Positions 8,164 through 15,994 of a DNA stretch of 64,000 nucleotides are shown here, piece by piece (position 1 is the stretch's first letter; each line of letters starts with the position of its first letter). Source of the DNA: Lautropia mirabilis (lineage in GTDB: Bacteria > Pseudomonadota > Gammaproteobacteria > Burkholderiales > Burkholderiaceae_E); contig NZ_LR134378.1 in assembly GCF_900637555.1 (NCBI RefSeq), positions 506,001 to 570,000 of the forward strand, in the 5' to 3' direction. The notes under the pieces are model-generated. The model saw only the letters and a list, made by a program, of their open reading frames with translations, was not told where the DNA came from and searched no databases. The position numbers and the translations under genes are program-made.

Positions 8164-10006
8164 TTTCCTGCTGGTCATCCAGCCGCCGGCCGACAATCAG
8201 CAGCCGGATCATCCGATACCTGCCCTGCCTACCGTCACCGCTGGCTGGCCTGGTCCCGAGAACTCGCGTGCAGCCCACCGCCTGCAGGGCACAATGCCCG
8301 ACGGCCATCGCTTCGACCTGCAATGGCAGGGCGCCGGGTGGCAATACATCGGCAACGAGCAGGTGGGGGCTATGGGCATGTCCAACGGCCCGCATGGCGA
8401 TGACCTGAGTGCGGTTCTGCACGCCTGGATGCAGGACCGCAAGACCCCGGTGGAACGATGCCTGGGCCGCTTCGTGCTGGTGTGCTGGGACGTGCCCCGG
8501 GGTCTGGTGACCATCGTCACCGACGCTTTCAAGACCTGGCCGGTCTGCTATGCCCATGAGCAGGACCGTCTGGCCTGCGCCAGCGACATGCGGCTGCTGG
8601 TGGCCACCCGGCTCTTCGACAACAAGCTGTCCGACGAGGCGCTCTACCACTACCTGAACTTCTACTACGTGCCGGCACACAGCGCCATCTACCGGGCCGT
8701 GCGCAAGCTCTCGGGCGGCCAGCGACTGCGCTGGGAAGGCGGGCGCTTGCAGCAGGACAACTGGTGGCACCTGCGCTACCCCGAAGACCACGATCCGGGG
8801 CGCGAGCTGGCTGCCATCGAGCTGCGTGAACGGATCATCGAGACGGTGCGCAGCTATCGTCCGGGCGACGAGCAGCACTGGGGGGCATTCCTCAGCGGCG
8901 GCACCGACAGCTCCAGCATCTGCGGCATCCTGGCCGCGGCGGCAGCTCCCAAAAAGGTATCGAGCTTCTCCATCGGCTTCACCGAGGAAGGCTACGACGA
9001 GCTGGGCTTTGCCAACATCGCCAGCAAGGCCTTCGGACTGGATTCCCACCAGCGCCGGGTCAGTGAACAGGAGGCGGCCGAAGCGCTGCCGATGCTCATC
9101 CGCGCCTTCGACGAGCCCTTCGGCAACGCCTCGGCCATTCCCACCTACTACTGCGCCCGCATGGCGGCCGATGCCGGCAAGGACCTGCTGGTGGCCGGCG
9201 ACGGCGGCGACGAGATCTTCGGCGGCAATGAGCGGTACCTGAAGGACCGCATCTTCAGCCTGTACTACGGGCTGCCTTCACCGCTGCGCGGCCTGGGCTC
9301 GCTGCTGGCCAACAGCCTGAAGAACACCGACCAGCGCTGGGCCAACCGCATCCGCAACTTCATCGAGCGCGGCAGCATCCCCAACCCGGACCGCTTCTAC
9401 ACCGATGACTCGTTCGCCTCGGACCACTATGAGGAGCTGCTGACGGCCGACTTCCGTTCCAAGGTGGCGCGTGATGCGTCGCTGGACCTGCAGCGCGCCG
9501 TCTGGCGGTCGCTGACCGCGCCCAGCGAGCTGCACCGGCTGATGCACCTGGACCTGACGATGGCGATTGCCGACAACGACATCATCAAGGTGACGGGCGC
9601 CTGCCGCAGCGCCGGCGTGTCGGTCCGCTTCCCGTACCTGGACCGCCATCTTGTCGAATACACGGCACATTTACCAGCGCATTACAAACTGCACGGAACG
9701 CAAAAACGTGCGCTCTTCAAACAGGCGATGATGTCGGTCTTGCCGGAAGAGATCCGCCGCAAGAAGAAACAGGGCTTTGGACTGCCTGTCAGTCTGTGGA
9801 TGCGTGGCAACGGACAGTTCCGGCAACTCCTCAACGACACGCTCGAATCCCCGAACGCACGGCTGCACGACTTCGTCCGCATGGACACGGTGCGCGGCCT
9901 GCTGGAGCGCCACCAGCGTGGCGCGTGGGATCACGCCAGCGAGCTGTACCAGCTGCTGGTCCTCGAACTCTGGCTGCAGCGCCATGCCCATGACACGCAA
10001 AGCTGA
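8147..10006 (+). CDS. Asparagine synthase-like amidotransferase with degenerate glutaminase domain
   Basis: A 619-residue protein of the asparagine synthetase B family. The C-terminal synthetase domain has the PP-loop SGGTDSS at about 249-255 and a second conserved GDGGDEIFGG loop. The N-terminal Ntn-glutaminase-like domain lacks the catalytic Cys that must follow the initiator Met (it reads MSVNGN), so it cannot hydrolyse glutamine in the usual way. The GTG at 8147 is chosen because AAGGAG lies 9 bases upstream; 35 more in-frame codons upstream only overlap the previous gene. It probably amidates a sugar-acid residue of the polymer, perhaps with ammonia or a partner supplying nitrogen; this is inference. 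Confidence 0.85.
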   Translation: MSVNGNFLLVIQPPADNQQPDHPIPALPTVTAGWPGPENSRAAHRLQGTMPDGHRFDLQWQGAGWQYIGNEQVGAMGMSNGPHGDDLSAVLHAWMQDRKTPVERCLGRFVLVCWDVPRGLVTIVTDAFKTWPVCYAHEQDRLACASDMRLLVATRLFDNKLSDEALYHYLNFYYVPAHSAIYRAVRKLSGGQRLRWEGGRLQQDNWWHLRYPEDHDPGRELAAIELRERIIETVRSYRPGDEQHWGAFLSGGTDSSSICGILAAAAAPKKVSSFSIGFTEEGYDELGFANIASKAFGLDSHQRRVSEQEAAEALPMLIRAFDEPFGNASAIPTYYCARMAADAGKDLLVAGDGGDEIFGGNERYLKDRIFSLYYGLPSPLRGLGSLLANSLKNTDQRWANRIRNFIERGSIPNPDRFYTDDSFASDHYEELLTADFRSKVARDASLDLQRAVWRSLTAPSELHRLMHLDLTMAIADNDIIKVTGACRSAGVSVRFPYLDRHLVEYTAHLPAHYKLHGTQKRALFKQAMMSVLPEEIRRKKKQGFGLPVSLWMRGNGQFRQLLNDTLESPNARLHDFVRMDTVRGLLERHQRGAWDHASELYQLLVLELWLQRHAHDTQS

Positions 10007-11219
10007 ACCCACCAGGCGGGTCTTCATGGTCCTGGACAGCGTCTATCCGTCCCCGGGCGGGGGCGGCGCCGAATCTCAAGTCGGCACGCTGACGGGCTGG
10101 CTGGCCGAACAGGGCGTACCCAGCACCATCGTGGTGCCGATGGTGCCCTGGGGGCCCCAGGTCGCCCATGAACAGCATGGTCTGGTGGAAATCATCCGGC
10201 TGCGCTACCCGCGCCTGCCCCTGGTGGGCGGCCTGGTGCTGCAGGCCCGGCTGATGCTGCTGCTGCGTCGTCGCCGTCGAGAGATCAAGGCCATCCACTG
10301 CCACATTGCCCAGAACATGGCTGTTGCCAGCGCCATCATCAACCAGAGACTCCGCAAGCCGCTGATCGTCAAGCTCACCGGCATGACCGAGCTCAATGGT
10401 GGCATCCTGGATCCCAACCCGTCGCTGTCGATGCGCATCAAGCGCACCATTCTCAAGCGGACGATGATCCAGGCCATCAGCCACACGCTGGGCAACCGGC
10501 TGCTGGACGTGGGCTTCTCGCCCGCCCAGGTCTACCGCATTCCCAACGCCGTCGACCTCGACCGCTTCGATCCCCAGCAGCCCCACATGCAGGCGCTGCG
10601 CGCCCAGGGCCGCCCCGACTGCGACCTCGTGGTGCTGTACGTGGGCCGACTGGAAGCGGTGAAGGGGCTGGATGTACTGATGGACGCCTGGATGGCCGCC
10701 TTCACGCCCGAACAGAATGTCCGGTTGCTGCTGGTGGGCAGCGGGTCGCTTGAGCAAACGCTGAAGCAGAAAGTAAGCACTCACGGACGTGAAGAGCAGA
10801 TCCGCTTCCTGGGCCGCAGCGACAACGTGGCCGAGCAGCTGGCCTGCGCAGACCTGGGCGTGCTCACCTCCTATACCGAGGGGCTGTCCAACACGCTGCT
10901 GGAATCGATGGCGTCAGGCCTGCCGATGATCGGCTCCCGGGTCAGCGGCAACGAGGACTTCATCCAGCCCAATGTCACCGGGTGGCTGTTCCCGGCCGGC
11001 GACCGGGAAGCGCTTGCCCGATGCCTGCGCCAGGCCTACCGTCTGGGCCGCCCCGGACTGACCGAAATGGGTCGCGCCGCCCGGGCCTTCGTGCAGGCCA
11101 ACGCCTCCATTCCCACGGTGGGCAACCAGCTGCGCACCATCTATGAAGGCGACGCCTGGACGCTCACCGCCCTGAGCGAGCTTGAGCCGCATTCCTTTCC
11201 TCACGACTCGATGCACTGA
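9990..11219 (+). CDS. GT4 family glycosyltransferase
   Basis: Single-domain GT-B glycosyltransferase of about 409 residues. It opens with RVFMVLDSVYPSPGGGGAESQ, the glycine-rich nucleotide-sugar site, and carries VLYVGRLEAVKGLDVL in mid-protein and EGLSNTLLESMASGLP with RVSGNEDFI near the C-terminus. ATG codons at 9984, 9990 and 10026 are all possible; 9990 gives a short overlap (17 bp) with the amidotransferase gene and fits translational coupling. It ends 3 bp before the next amidotransferase. The sugar transferred cannot be predicted. Confidence 0.88.
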   Translation: MTRKAEPTRRVFMVLDSVYPSPGGGGAESQVGTLTGWLAEQGVPSTIVVPMVPWGPQVAHEQHGLVEIIRLRYPRLPLVGGLVLQARLMLLLRRRRREIKAIHCHIAQNMAVASAIINQRLRKPLIVKLTGMTELNGGILDPNPSLSMRIKRTILKRTMIQAISHTLGNRLLDVGFSPAQVYRIPNAVDLDRFDPQQPHMQALRAQGRPDCDLVVLYVGRLEAVKGLDVLMDAWMAAFTPEQNVRLLLVGSGSLEQTLKQKVSTHGREEQIRFLGRSDNVAEQLACADLGVLTSYTEGLSNTLLESMASGLPMIGSRVSGNEDFIQPNVTGWLFPAGDREALARCLRQAYRLGRPGLTEMGRAARAFVQANASIPTVGNQLRTIYEGDAWTLTALSELEPHSFPHDSMH

Positions 11220-11222
11220 ACC

Positions 11223-13121
11223 ATGTGTGGCATAGCCGGACTGATCTCCCTTGATGGCCGGGCCCTGCCCGGTCCGCAGACGCTGGACGCGATGTGCAGG
11301 ACCATCGTGCATCGCGGCCCCGATGACCAGGGTACCTTCCACACCGACTGGGCGGCCATCGGCATGCGCCGGCTGTCCATCATCGACGTGGCGGGCGGCC
11401 ATCAGCCGGTCACCAGCGCCGGCGGCCGCATCCAGCTGGTCTTCAACGGCGAGATCTACAACTTCCGCGAGCTGCGCCAGACGCTGGAAGCACGCGGCTA
11501 CGTGTTCCAGAGCCACTCCGACTCCGAGTGCATCGCCCACGCCTATGCCGAGTACGGCACCGACTGCTTCGCGATGCTGCGCGGCATGTTCGCCATCGCC
11601 ATCGTCGACCAGGACAGGCGGCGGCTGGTACTGGCGCGCGACCGCATCGGCAAGAAGCCGCTCTACCTGGGCGAGCTGTCGCCGGGCGTGCTGGGCTTCG
11701 GCTCCGAGCTGAAGACGCTGCTGGCCGTCCCCGGCTGGCAGCCGCGCATTTCCATGGACGCGGTGCAGGACTTCTTCAGCCTGGGCTACATCCCGGCGCC
11801 CGACACCATCTTCGAGGGCATCGGCAAGCTGCCGCCCGGCCACTGGATGAGCATCGAGCCCGGCCAGGACGGTGGCGCCCCCAACATCGTCCAGACCCGC
11901 TACAGCCACGTGGACTTCCTGCCCAAGTGGACCGACGACGAGGACACGCTGCAGGAGCGGCTCTTTGCCGAGCTGGATGATGCCGTGCGCGTGCGACTGG
12001 TCTCGGACGTGCCCTTCGGCGCCTTCCTGAGCGGCGGGCTGGATTCCAGCGTGGTCTGCGCACTGATGACCCGCCACCTCTCCCAGCCGCTCAAGACCTT
12101 CTCCATCGGCTTTGACGAGGCCGGCTTCGACGAGCTGCCCGATGCGCGGCGCGTGGCCCAGCACCTGGGTACCGAGCACCACGAGATGGTGGTGCGCCCC
12201 GACGCGGCCAATCTGCTGGAGACGCTGGTCCATCACTTCGATGAGCCCTTTGGCGACTCGTCGGCCATTCCCACCTTCCTGGTGTCGCAGCTGGCGGCTC
12301 GCCACGTGAAGATGGTGCTCTCGGGCGATGGCGGCGACGAGCTGTTTGCCGGCTATTCACGCTATCGGCGCTATGCCACGCTGCAGCGCATCCGCCGCGC
12401 CACGCTGGGCATGGCTCCCGGACTGGCCAAACTGGGTGGCGCGCTGCTGCCCGGCGCGCGCGGCCGGCGTCTTTCGGGCATCGGGCAACGCCTGGGCCTG
12501 CCCTGGCCCGACGACTATCTGGCACTGGTGGCGCTGGCCAACCCGGCCGACCTGCGTCTGCTCTTTGGCGAACGTGCACACGCCGACCCGTTCGGCAGCG
12601 TCCGGCAACGGTTCGTCAGGTCCGACATCGATTCCCACGCGGAGCAGATATTGTCCGGTGACATGGGCACGTACCTCGTCGACGACATCCTGGTCAAGGT
12701 GGATCGCACCACCATGGCCAACTCGCTCGAGGCCCGTGCGCCCCTGCTCGACCAGAACCTGATCGCCTTTGCCGCCCGCCTGCCCTTCGACCTGAAGCTG
12801 CGCGGCGAGCAGGGCAAGTATCTGTTCCGGAAGGTCGCCGCCCGGCTGCTGCCGGCCGAGGTGCTGACCAAGCGCAAACAGGGCTTTGCCATCCCGCTGG
12901 CCACGTGGTTCCGCAACGACCTCCGGCCCATGCTGCTCGACACCATCAGCAGCCGCGCCTTCAAGGAGCGCGGCATCTTCGACCAGGCGGGTATCCAGCG
13001 CCTGGTGGACGAGCATCAGCAGGGCCTGCAGGACCGGGGCGAACTGCTGTGGATGGTGATGGTTCTGGAGACCTGGATGCGAACGCTCCCGGATCAGACC
13101 TCTCCTTCGCCGATGCACTGA
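11223..13121 (+). CDS. asnB: XrtA/PEP-CTERM-type amidotransferase (asparagine synthetase, glutamine-hydrolysing)
   Basis: A 632-residue class II amidotransferase. It begins MCGIAG with the catalytic Cys2 of the glutaminase domain, then HRGPDDQG and the ammonia-channel region. The ATP-pyrophosphatase domain has SGGLDSS at about 270-276 and GDGGDELFAGY near 370. The length and the fit to exopolysaccharide loci match the exosortase-A-associated amidotransferase 1 subfamily rather than housekeeping AsnB, so amidation of a uronic acid or other polymer component is more likely than free asparagine synthesis. Unlike the paralogue at 8147-10006, all catalytic elements are intact. It overlaps the following deacetylase gene by one base (TGATG). 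Confidence 0.9.
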   Translation: MCGIAGLISLDGRALPGPQTLDAMCRTIVHRGPDDQGTFHTDWAAIGMRRLSIIDVAGGHQPVTSAGGRIQLVFNGEIYNFRELRQTLEARGYVFQSHSDSECIAHAYAEYGTDCFAMLRGMFAIAIVDQDRRRLVLARDRIGKKPLYLGELSPGVLGFGSELKTLLAVPGWQPRISMDAVQDFFSLGYIPAPDTIFEGIGKLPPGHWMSIEPGQDGGAPNIVQTRYSHVDFLPKWTDDEDTLQERLFAELDDAVRVRLVSDVPFGAFLSGGLDSSVVCALMTRHLSQPLKTFSIGFDEAGFDELPDARRVAQHLGTEHHEMVVRPDAANLLETLVHHFDEPFGDSSAIPTFLVSQLAARHVKMVLSGDGGDELFAGYSRYRRYATLQRIRRATLGMAPGLAKLGGALLPGARGRRLSGIGQRLGLPWPDDYLALVALANPADLRLLFGERAHADPFGSVRQRFVRSDIDSHAEQILSGDMGTYLVDDILVKVDRTTMANSLEARAPLLDQNLIAFAARLPFDLKLRGEQGKYLFRKVAARLLPAEVLTKRKQGFAIPLATWFRNDLRPMLLDTISSRAFKERGIFDQAGIQRLVDEHQQGLQDRGELLWMVMVLETWMRTLPDQTSPSPMH

Positions 13122-14155
13122 TGCTGGATATCGGAAAGCAAATCATCAAGCAGATCGTCTCGCCCCTGGCCGACCGGGCCGGCGTGTACGACCACAAGGT
13201 GGAGAGCCTGCTGGGCTCCACCAACCGGCTGCTGGTGCTGATGTATCACCGCGTCATCGATGATCTGGCTTCCGATCCCTTTGCGCTGGGCATGTGCGTG
13301 CGCCAGAAGTATTTCGAGGAGCAGCTGGCCTGGCTGGCGGCCAATACCCAGGTGCTGCCGCTGAACGTGGCCGTGCAACGCCTGCTCGACAACGAGCCGC
13401 TGCCGCCCCATGCCGTGGCCATCACCTTCGATGACGGGCTTCTGGACAACCTGACCTGCGCCGCCCCGCTGCTGGAGAAATACCGGCTGCCCGCCACCTT
13501 CTACATCATCACCGGCGGGCTGGAAGAAGGTACCCCCATGTGGTGGGACCAGGCCATTGCCATGCTGGCCACGACCAATGCCCAGAGTCTGGACCCGCGC
13601 GCCGTGGGCCTGCCCGAACTGCCGCACGAGCTGTCGCTGCATCGGCATGCCCGGCGGGCCAGCTGCATCACCATCCTGAACGCGCTGTGGGAGCGCAACC
13701 CCACCGCCATCGCCCAGTGCCTGGAGCAGATGCGCAAGGTGCTGCGTCCCGGCCCCATCCCGCCTGCCCTGCGTGCGCCCCGCATGAATGTCCAGCAGGT
13801 CCAGGAGATGGCCCGGCGCGGCTTTCAGATCGGTGCACACACCAGCCGCCACATCGACCCGAAGCTCTTCAACCGCGAACAGCTGCGTGCCGACCTGCTG
13901 GCCTCGCGCCGCCAGCTGCAGGACATCTGCCAGCAGCCCGTCGACAGCTTCGCCTATCCCGGTGGCCGGTCTTCGGTCTGGATGCCTGACCTTCTCGATA
14001 CACTCGGCTTTCACCACGCGGTCGACACCCGGCGTGGCATCAACCAGGCGCCGGCTGCCCGCTTTGCCATCGCACGGGTCGGCATGCCCGACACCCCGGT
14101 CGGCGACTTCAAGCGGGCGATCCGCAACCTGACCATCATCGACGCGACGCATTGA
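13121..14155 (+). CDS. Polysaccharide deacetylase family protein
   Basis: Second CE4-like deacetylase of the locus, 344 residues. It has LMYHRVIDD near residue 40 and the metal-site ITFDDG at about 103-107. A substrate-side segment (ATFYIITGGLEEGTPMWWDQ) and the HxxxH pair IGAHTSRH near 242 follow, with the family motif FAYPGGR near 275. The ATG at 13121 shares its A with the previous stop codon. No signal peptide is present. It differs from the deacetylase at 3485-4492 in length and lacks that protein's low-complexity insert, so the two probably act on different positions or steps. Confidence 0.88.
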   Translation: MLDIGKQIIKQIVSPLADRAGVYDHKVESLLGSTNRLLVLMYHRVIDDLASDPFALGMCVRQKYFEEQLAWLAANTQVLPLNVAVQRLLDNEPLPPHAVAITFDDGLLDNLTCAAPLLEKYRLPATFYIITGGLEEGTPMWWDQAIAMLATTNAQSLDPRAVGLPELPHELSLHRHARRASCITILNALWERNPTAIAQCLEQMRKVLRPGPIPPALRAPRMNVQQVQEMARRGFQIGAHTSRHIDPKLFNREQLRADLLASRRQLQDICQQPVDSFAYPGGRSSVWMPDLLDTLGFHHAVDTRRGINQAPAARFAIARVGMPDTPVGDFKRAIRNLTIIDATH

Positions 14156-15552
14156 AGAAGCAAACCCAGTACCTCAACATCCTGCTGGCAGCCATGATCG
14201 TGTGGGTGCCCAACCAGCTGCACCTGCCGGCCGACCTCGGCGTGAAGGGGCTCAACAGCATCAACCTGCTGTTCCTGGCCCTCATCTACTACGTCCACCA
14301 GCGCAACAAGAAGCTGCCCCCTTCCGAAGCCACGCCTCTCAAGGGCGTCTTCATCGCGTACTTCTGCATGCTCATCTGGGGCTTCCTGGCCGGCCAGCTC
14401 TCCGACCGGTCGCTGATGATGGAAGACCTCACGGCCATGAAGAACTCCATCTTCTTCATGTGCCTGTACTTCGTCTTCTTCCATGGCGCGCGTGACGAGA
14501 CCAGCGTTCGCCACCTCTTCTACGTCGTGCTGTTCGTGGCGGCCGTGGCCGGCATAGAAGCCATCCGCGAAGGCATCGACTACGGCTTTGGCGTCTACGG
14601 TGAGACCAAGCGCGCGGCCGGCCCCTTCGGGTCCAACTACAAGGCTTCCAACCTGGCAGCCGTCTTCTTCTCGATGTTCATGCCGGTGTTTGCCGCCGTG
14701 GCCCTCTACCAGAAGGGGCGGCCCACCGTTCGCATGGGCGCCATTGCCGGCGTCGTCATCCTGCTGCTGGGCATCTTCTGCACCTACTCGCGCCAGGCCT
14801 ACCTGATCGTGGCCGCCATGCTGCTGCTGATGACCCTGAAGCGCAACGTGGTGCTGGGCATCCTCATTCTCGTGGCCGTCGTCAACTACCAGGCCTGGGT
14901 GCCGGAAGGCGTCGTCACCCGTCTGGCCATGACCGAACAGACCTCGGAAGAGACCGGCGAGGAGCAGCTCGATGAAAGTACCGAGAGCCGCTTCATCCTC
15001 TGGGCGGGCGCAGGCCGACTGCTGATGTCGCGCCCCTGGGGTATCGGACTGAACCACTTCAAGCGCGAGATCGGCTCCGAAGAGCCGTCGCTGGCTGGTC
15101 TGGACGCCCACAACTTCCTGGTGCTGATCACCACCGAGGCCGGCCCGTTCGGCGGCATCATGACCCTGATCCTGTATGCGTCCCTGAGCACCCTGGCGTG
15201 GCGCTTCTGGAAACTGGCCCGAACGCCCGACCAGCAGGCGATGGCGGCCGGCTTTGCCGGCGCCACCATCGCCGTCATGCTGGGCAACCTGTATGGCAGC
15301 CGCCTGCTGGATGGTGCCGTCACCGGCAACTACTGGATCCTGGCCGGCCTGTCGGCCCGTTACTGGCTGCTCCTGAAGAACGGCACCCGTGACGAGACCG
15401 GCGCCCTGATCGATACGACCCAGGCCTCGACAACCCCCGACGGCAAGGGCCCGGATGACAAGCCCCGCCCCCCCATCCAGGGGCCGGCCACCCGCCCGGA
15501 TCGCCCCTCCCCGCGTGACGCTGACGGCCGTCTGATCCGCCCTGCGGGCTGA
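14152..15552 (+). CDS. O-antigen ligase/polymerase-like membrane protein (XrtA-associated type)
   Basis: Integral membrane protein of about 466 residues with 10-12 hydrophobic helices and a long periplasmic loop before LDAHNFLVLITTEAGPFGG, as in the Wzy_C/O-antigen ligase family. It resembles the probable O-glycosylation ligase seen in exosortase-A loci. It may polymerise repeat units or transfer the glycan to an acceptor. The start is a TTG at 14152 that overlaps the previous stop (TTGA, 4 bp); the first ATG would remove the conserved first membrane helix. The last 60 residues are a Pro/Asp-rich hydrophilic tail. It is the last gene before a terminator. Confidence 0.85.
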   Translation: MKKQTQYLNILLAAMIVWVPNQLHLPADLGVKGLNSINLLFLALIYYVHQRNKKLPPSEATPLKGVFIAYFCMLIWGFLAGQLSDRSLMMEDLTAMKNSIFFMCLYFVFFHGARDETSVRHLFYVVLFVAAVAGIEAIREGIDYGFGVYGETKRAAGPFGSNYKASNLAAVFFSMFMPVFAAVALYQKGRPTVRMGAIAGVVILLLGIFCTYSRQAYLIVAAMLLLMTLKRNVVLGILILVAVVNYQAWVPEGVVTRLAMTEQTSEETGEEQLDESTESRFILWAGAGRLLMSRPWGIGLNHFKREIGSEEPSLAGLDAHNFLVLITTEAGPFGGIMTLILYASLSTLAWRFWKLARTPDQQAMAAGFAGATIAVMLGNLYGSRLLDGAVTGNYWILAGLSARYWLLLKNGTRDETGALIDTTQASTTPDGKGPDDKPRPPIQGPATRPDRPSPRDADGRLIRPAG

Positions 15553-15558
15553 ACCGGC

Positions 15559-15576
15559 CTCAGCCTTCGGGCTGAG
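15559..15576 (+). other. UUCG-capped RNA hairpin after the EPS operon
   Basis: Perfect 7-bp stem CTCAGCC / GGCTGAG closed by the very stable TTCG tetraloop, starting 7 bp after the stop of the ligase-like gene. No T-tract follows, so it is more likely an mRNA 3'-end stabiliser than a terminator by itself. Confidence 0.6.
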
Positions 15577-15720
15577 CCAACCCAGCCTTCCGATCCCCTC
15601 CGTGCCCGCCAGCCCCTCATCGGGCGCAGAACCGGGCGCGGACACAGGCCGCAACTCCGGCTGTCCATCCCCCCTTCCGGGCGGCCGTTCACTCCTCCCA
15701 CCCCTCCCCGCCCATCGGCA

Positions 15721-15749
15721 GCCGACCACCTTTGGTCGGCTCGCTTTTT
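15721..15749 (+). terminator. Intrinsic terminator closing the EPS operon
   Basis: Perfect 8-bp stem GCCGACCA / TGGTCGGC with a CCTT loop, followed within four bases by TTTTT. It lies about 170 bp after the last exopolysaccharide gene on the same strand and separates that operon from the lipoprotein trio. Confidence 0.8.
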
Positions 15750-15994
15750 CGTCGAAAACGTAGGCTTCTTCGACGATTCTGGCCACATAAATCGCCATCT
15801 TCCAGGCCACATTCCCCCGGTCGAAAGGCAGCGCCCACCCGTCTGCCGGCGTTTCCCAGACGCAACGCCAGTCTCTAGAGTTCGTGTGACTTTTTTCAGA
15901 CACCGGTGCCCACCGGCGTCCGACCGGCAGGGGCCCTGACCTGTCACCGGCCGGTTCGCCGTGCAAGGCCCACCTCACGACGAACCGCTGGATC

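Larger units (their letters stand above)
15553..15994. other. 442-bp intergenic region between EPS operon and lipoprotein trio
   Basis: Contains the UUCG hairpin and the intrinsic terminator described separately, a C-rich stretch (15600-15720), and a less GC-rich segment around 15870-15900 (CTAGAGTTCGTGTGAC then TTTTTT) that is the most likely promoter area for the first lipoprotein gene. No clear -35/-10 pair could be assigned and no small coding frame looks convincing. Confidence 0.5.
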
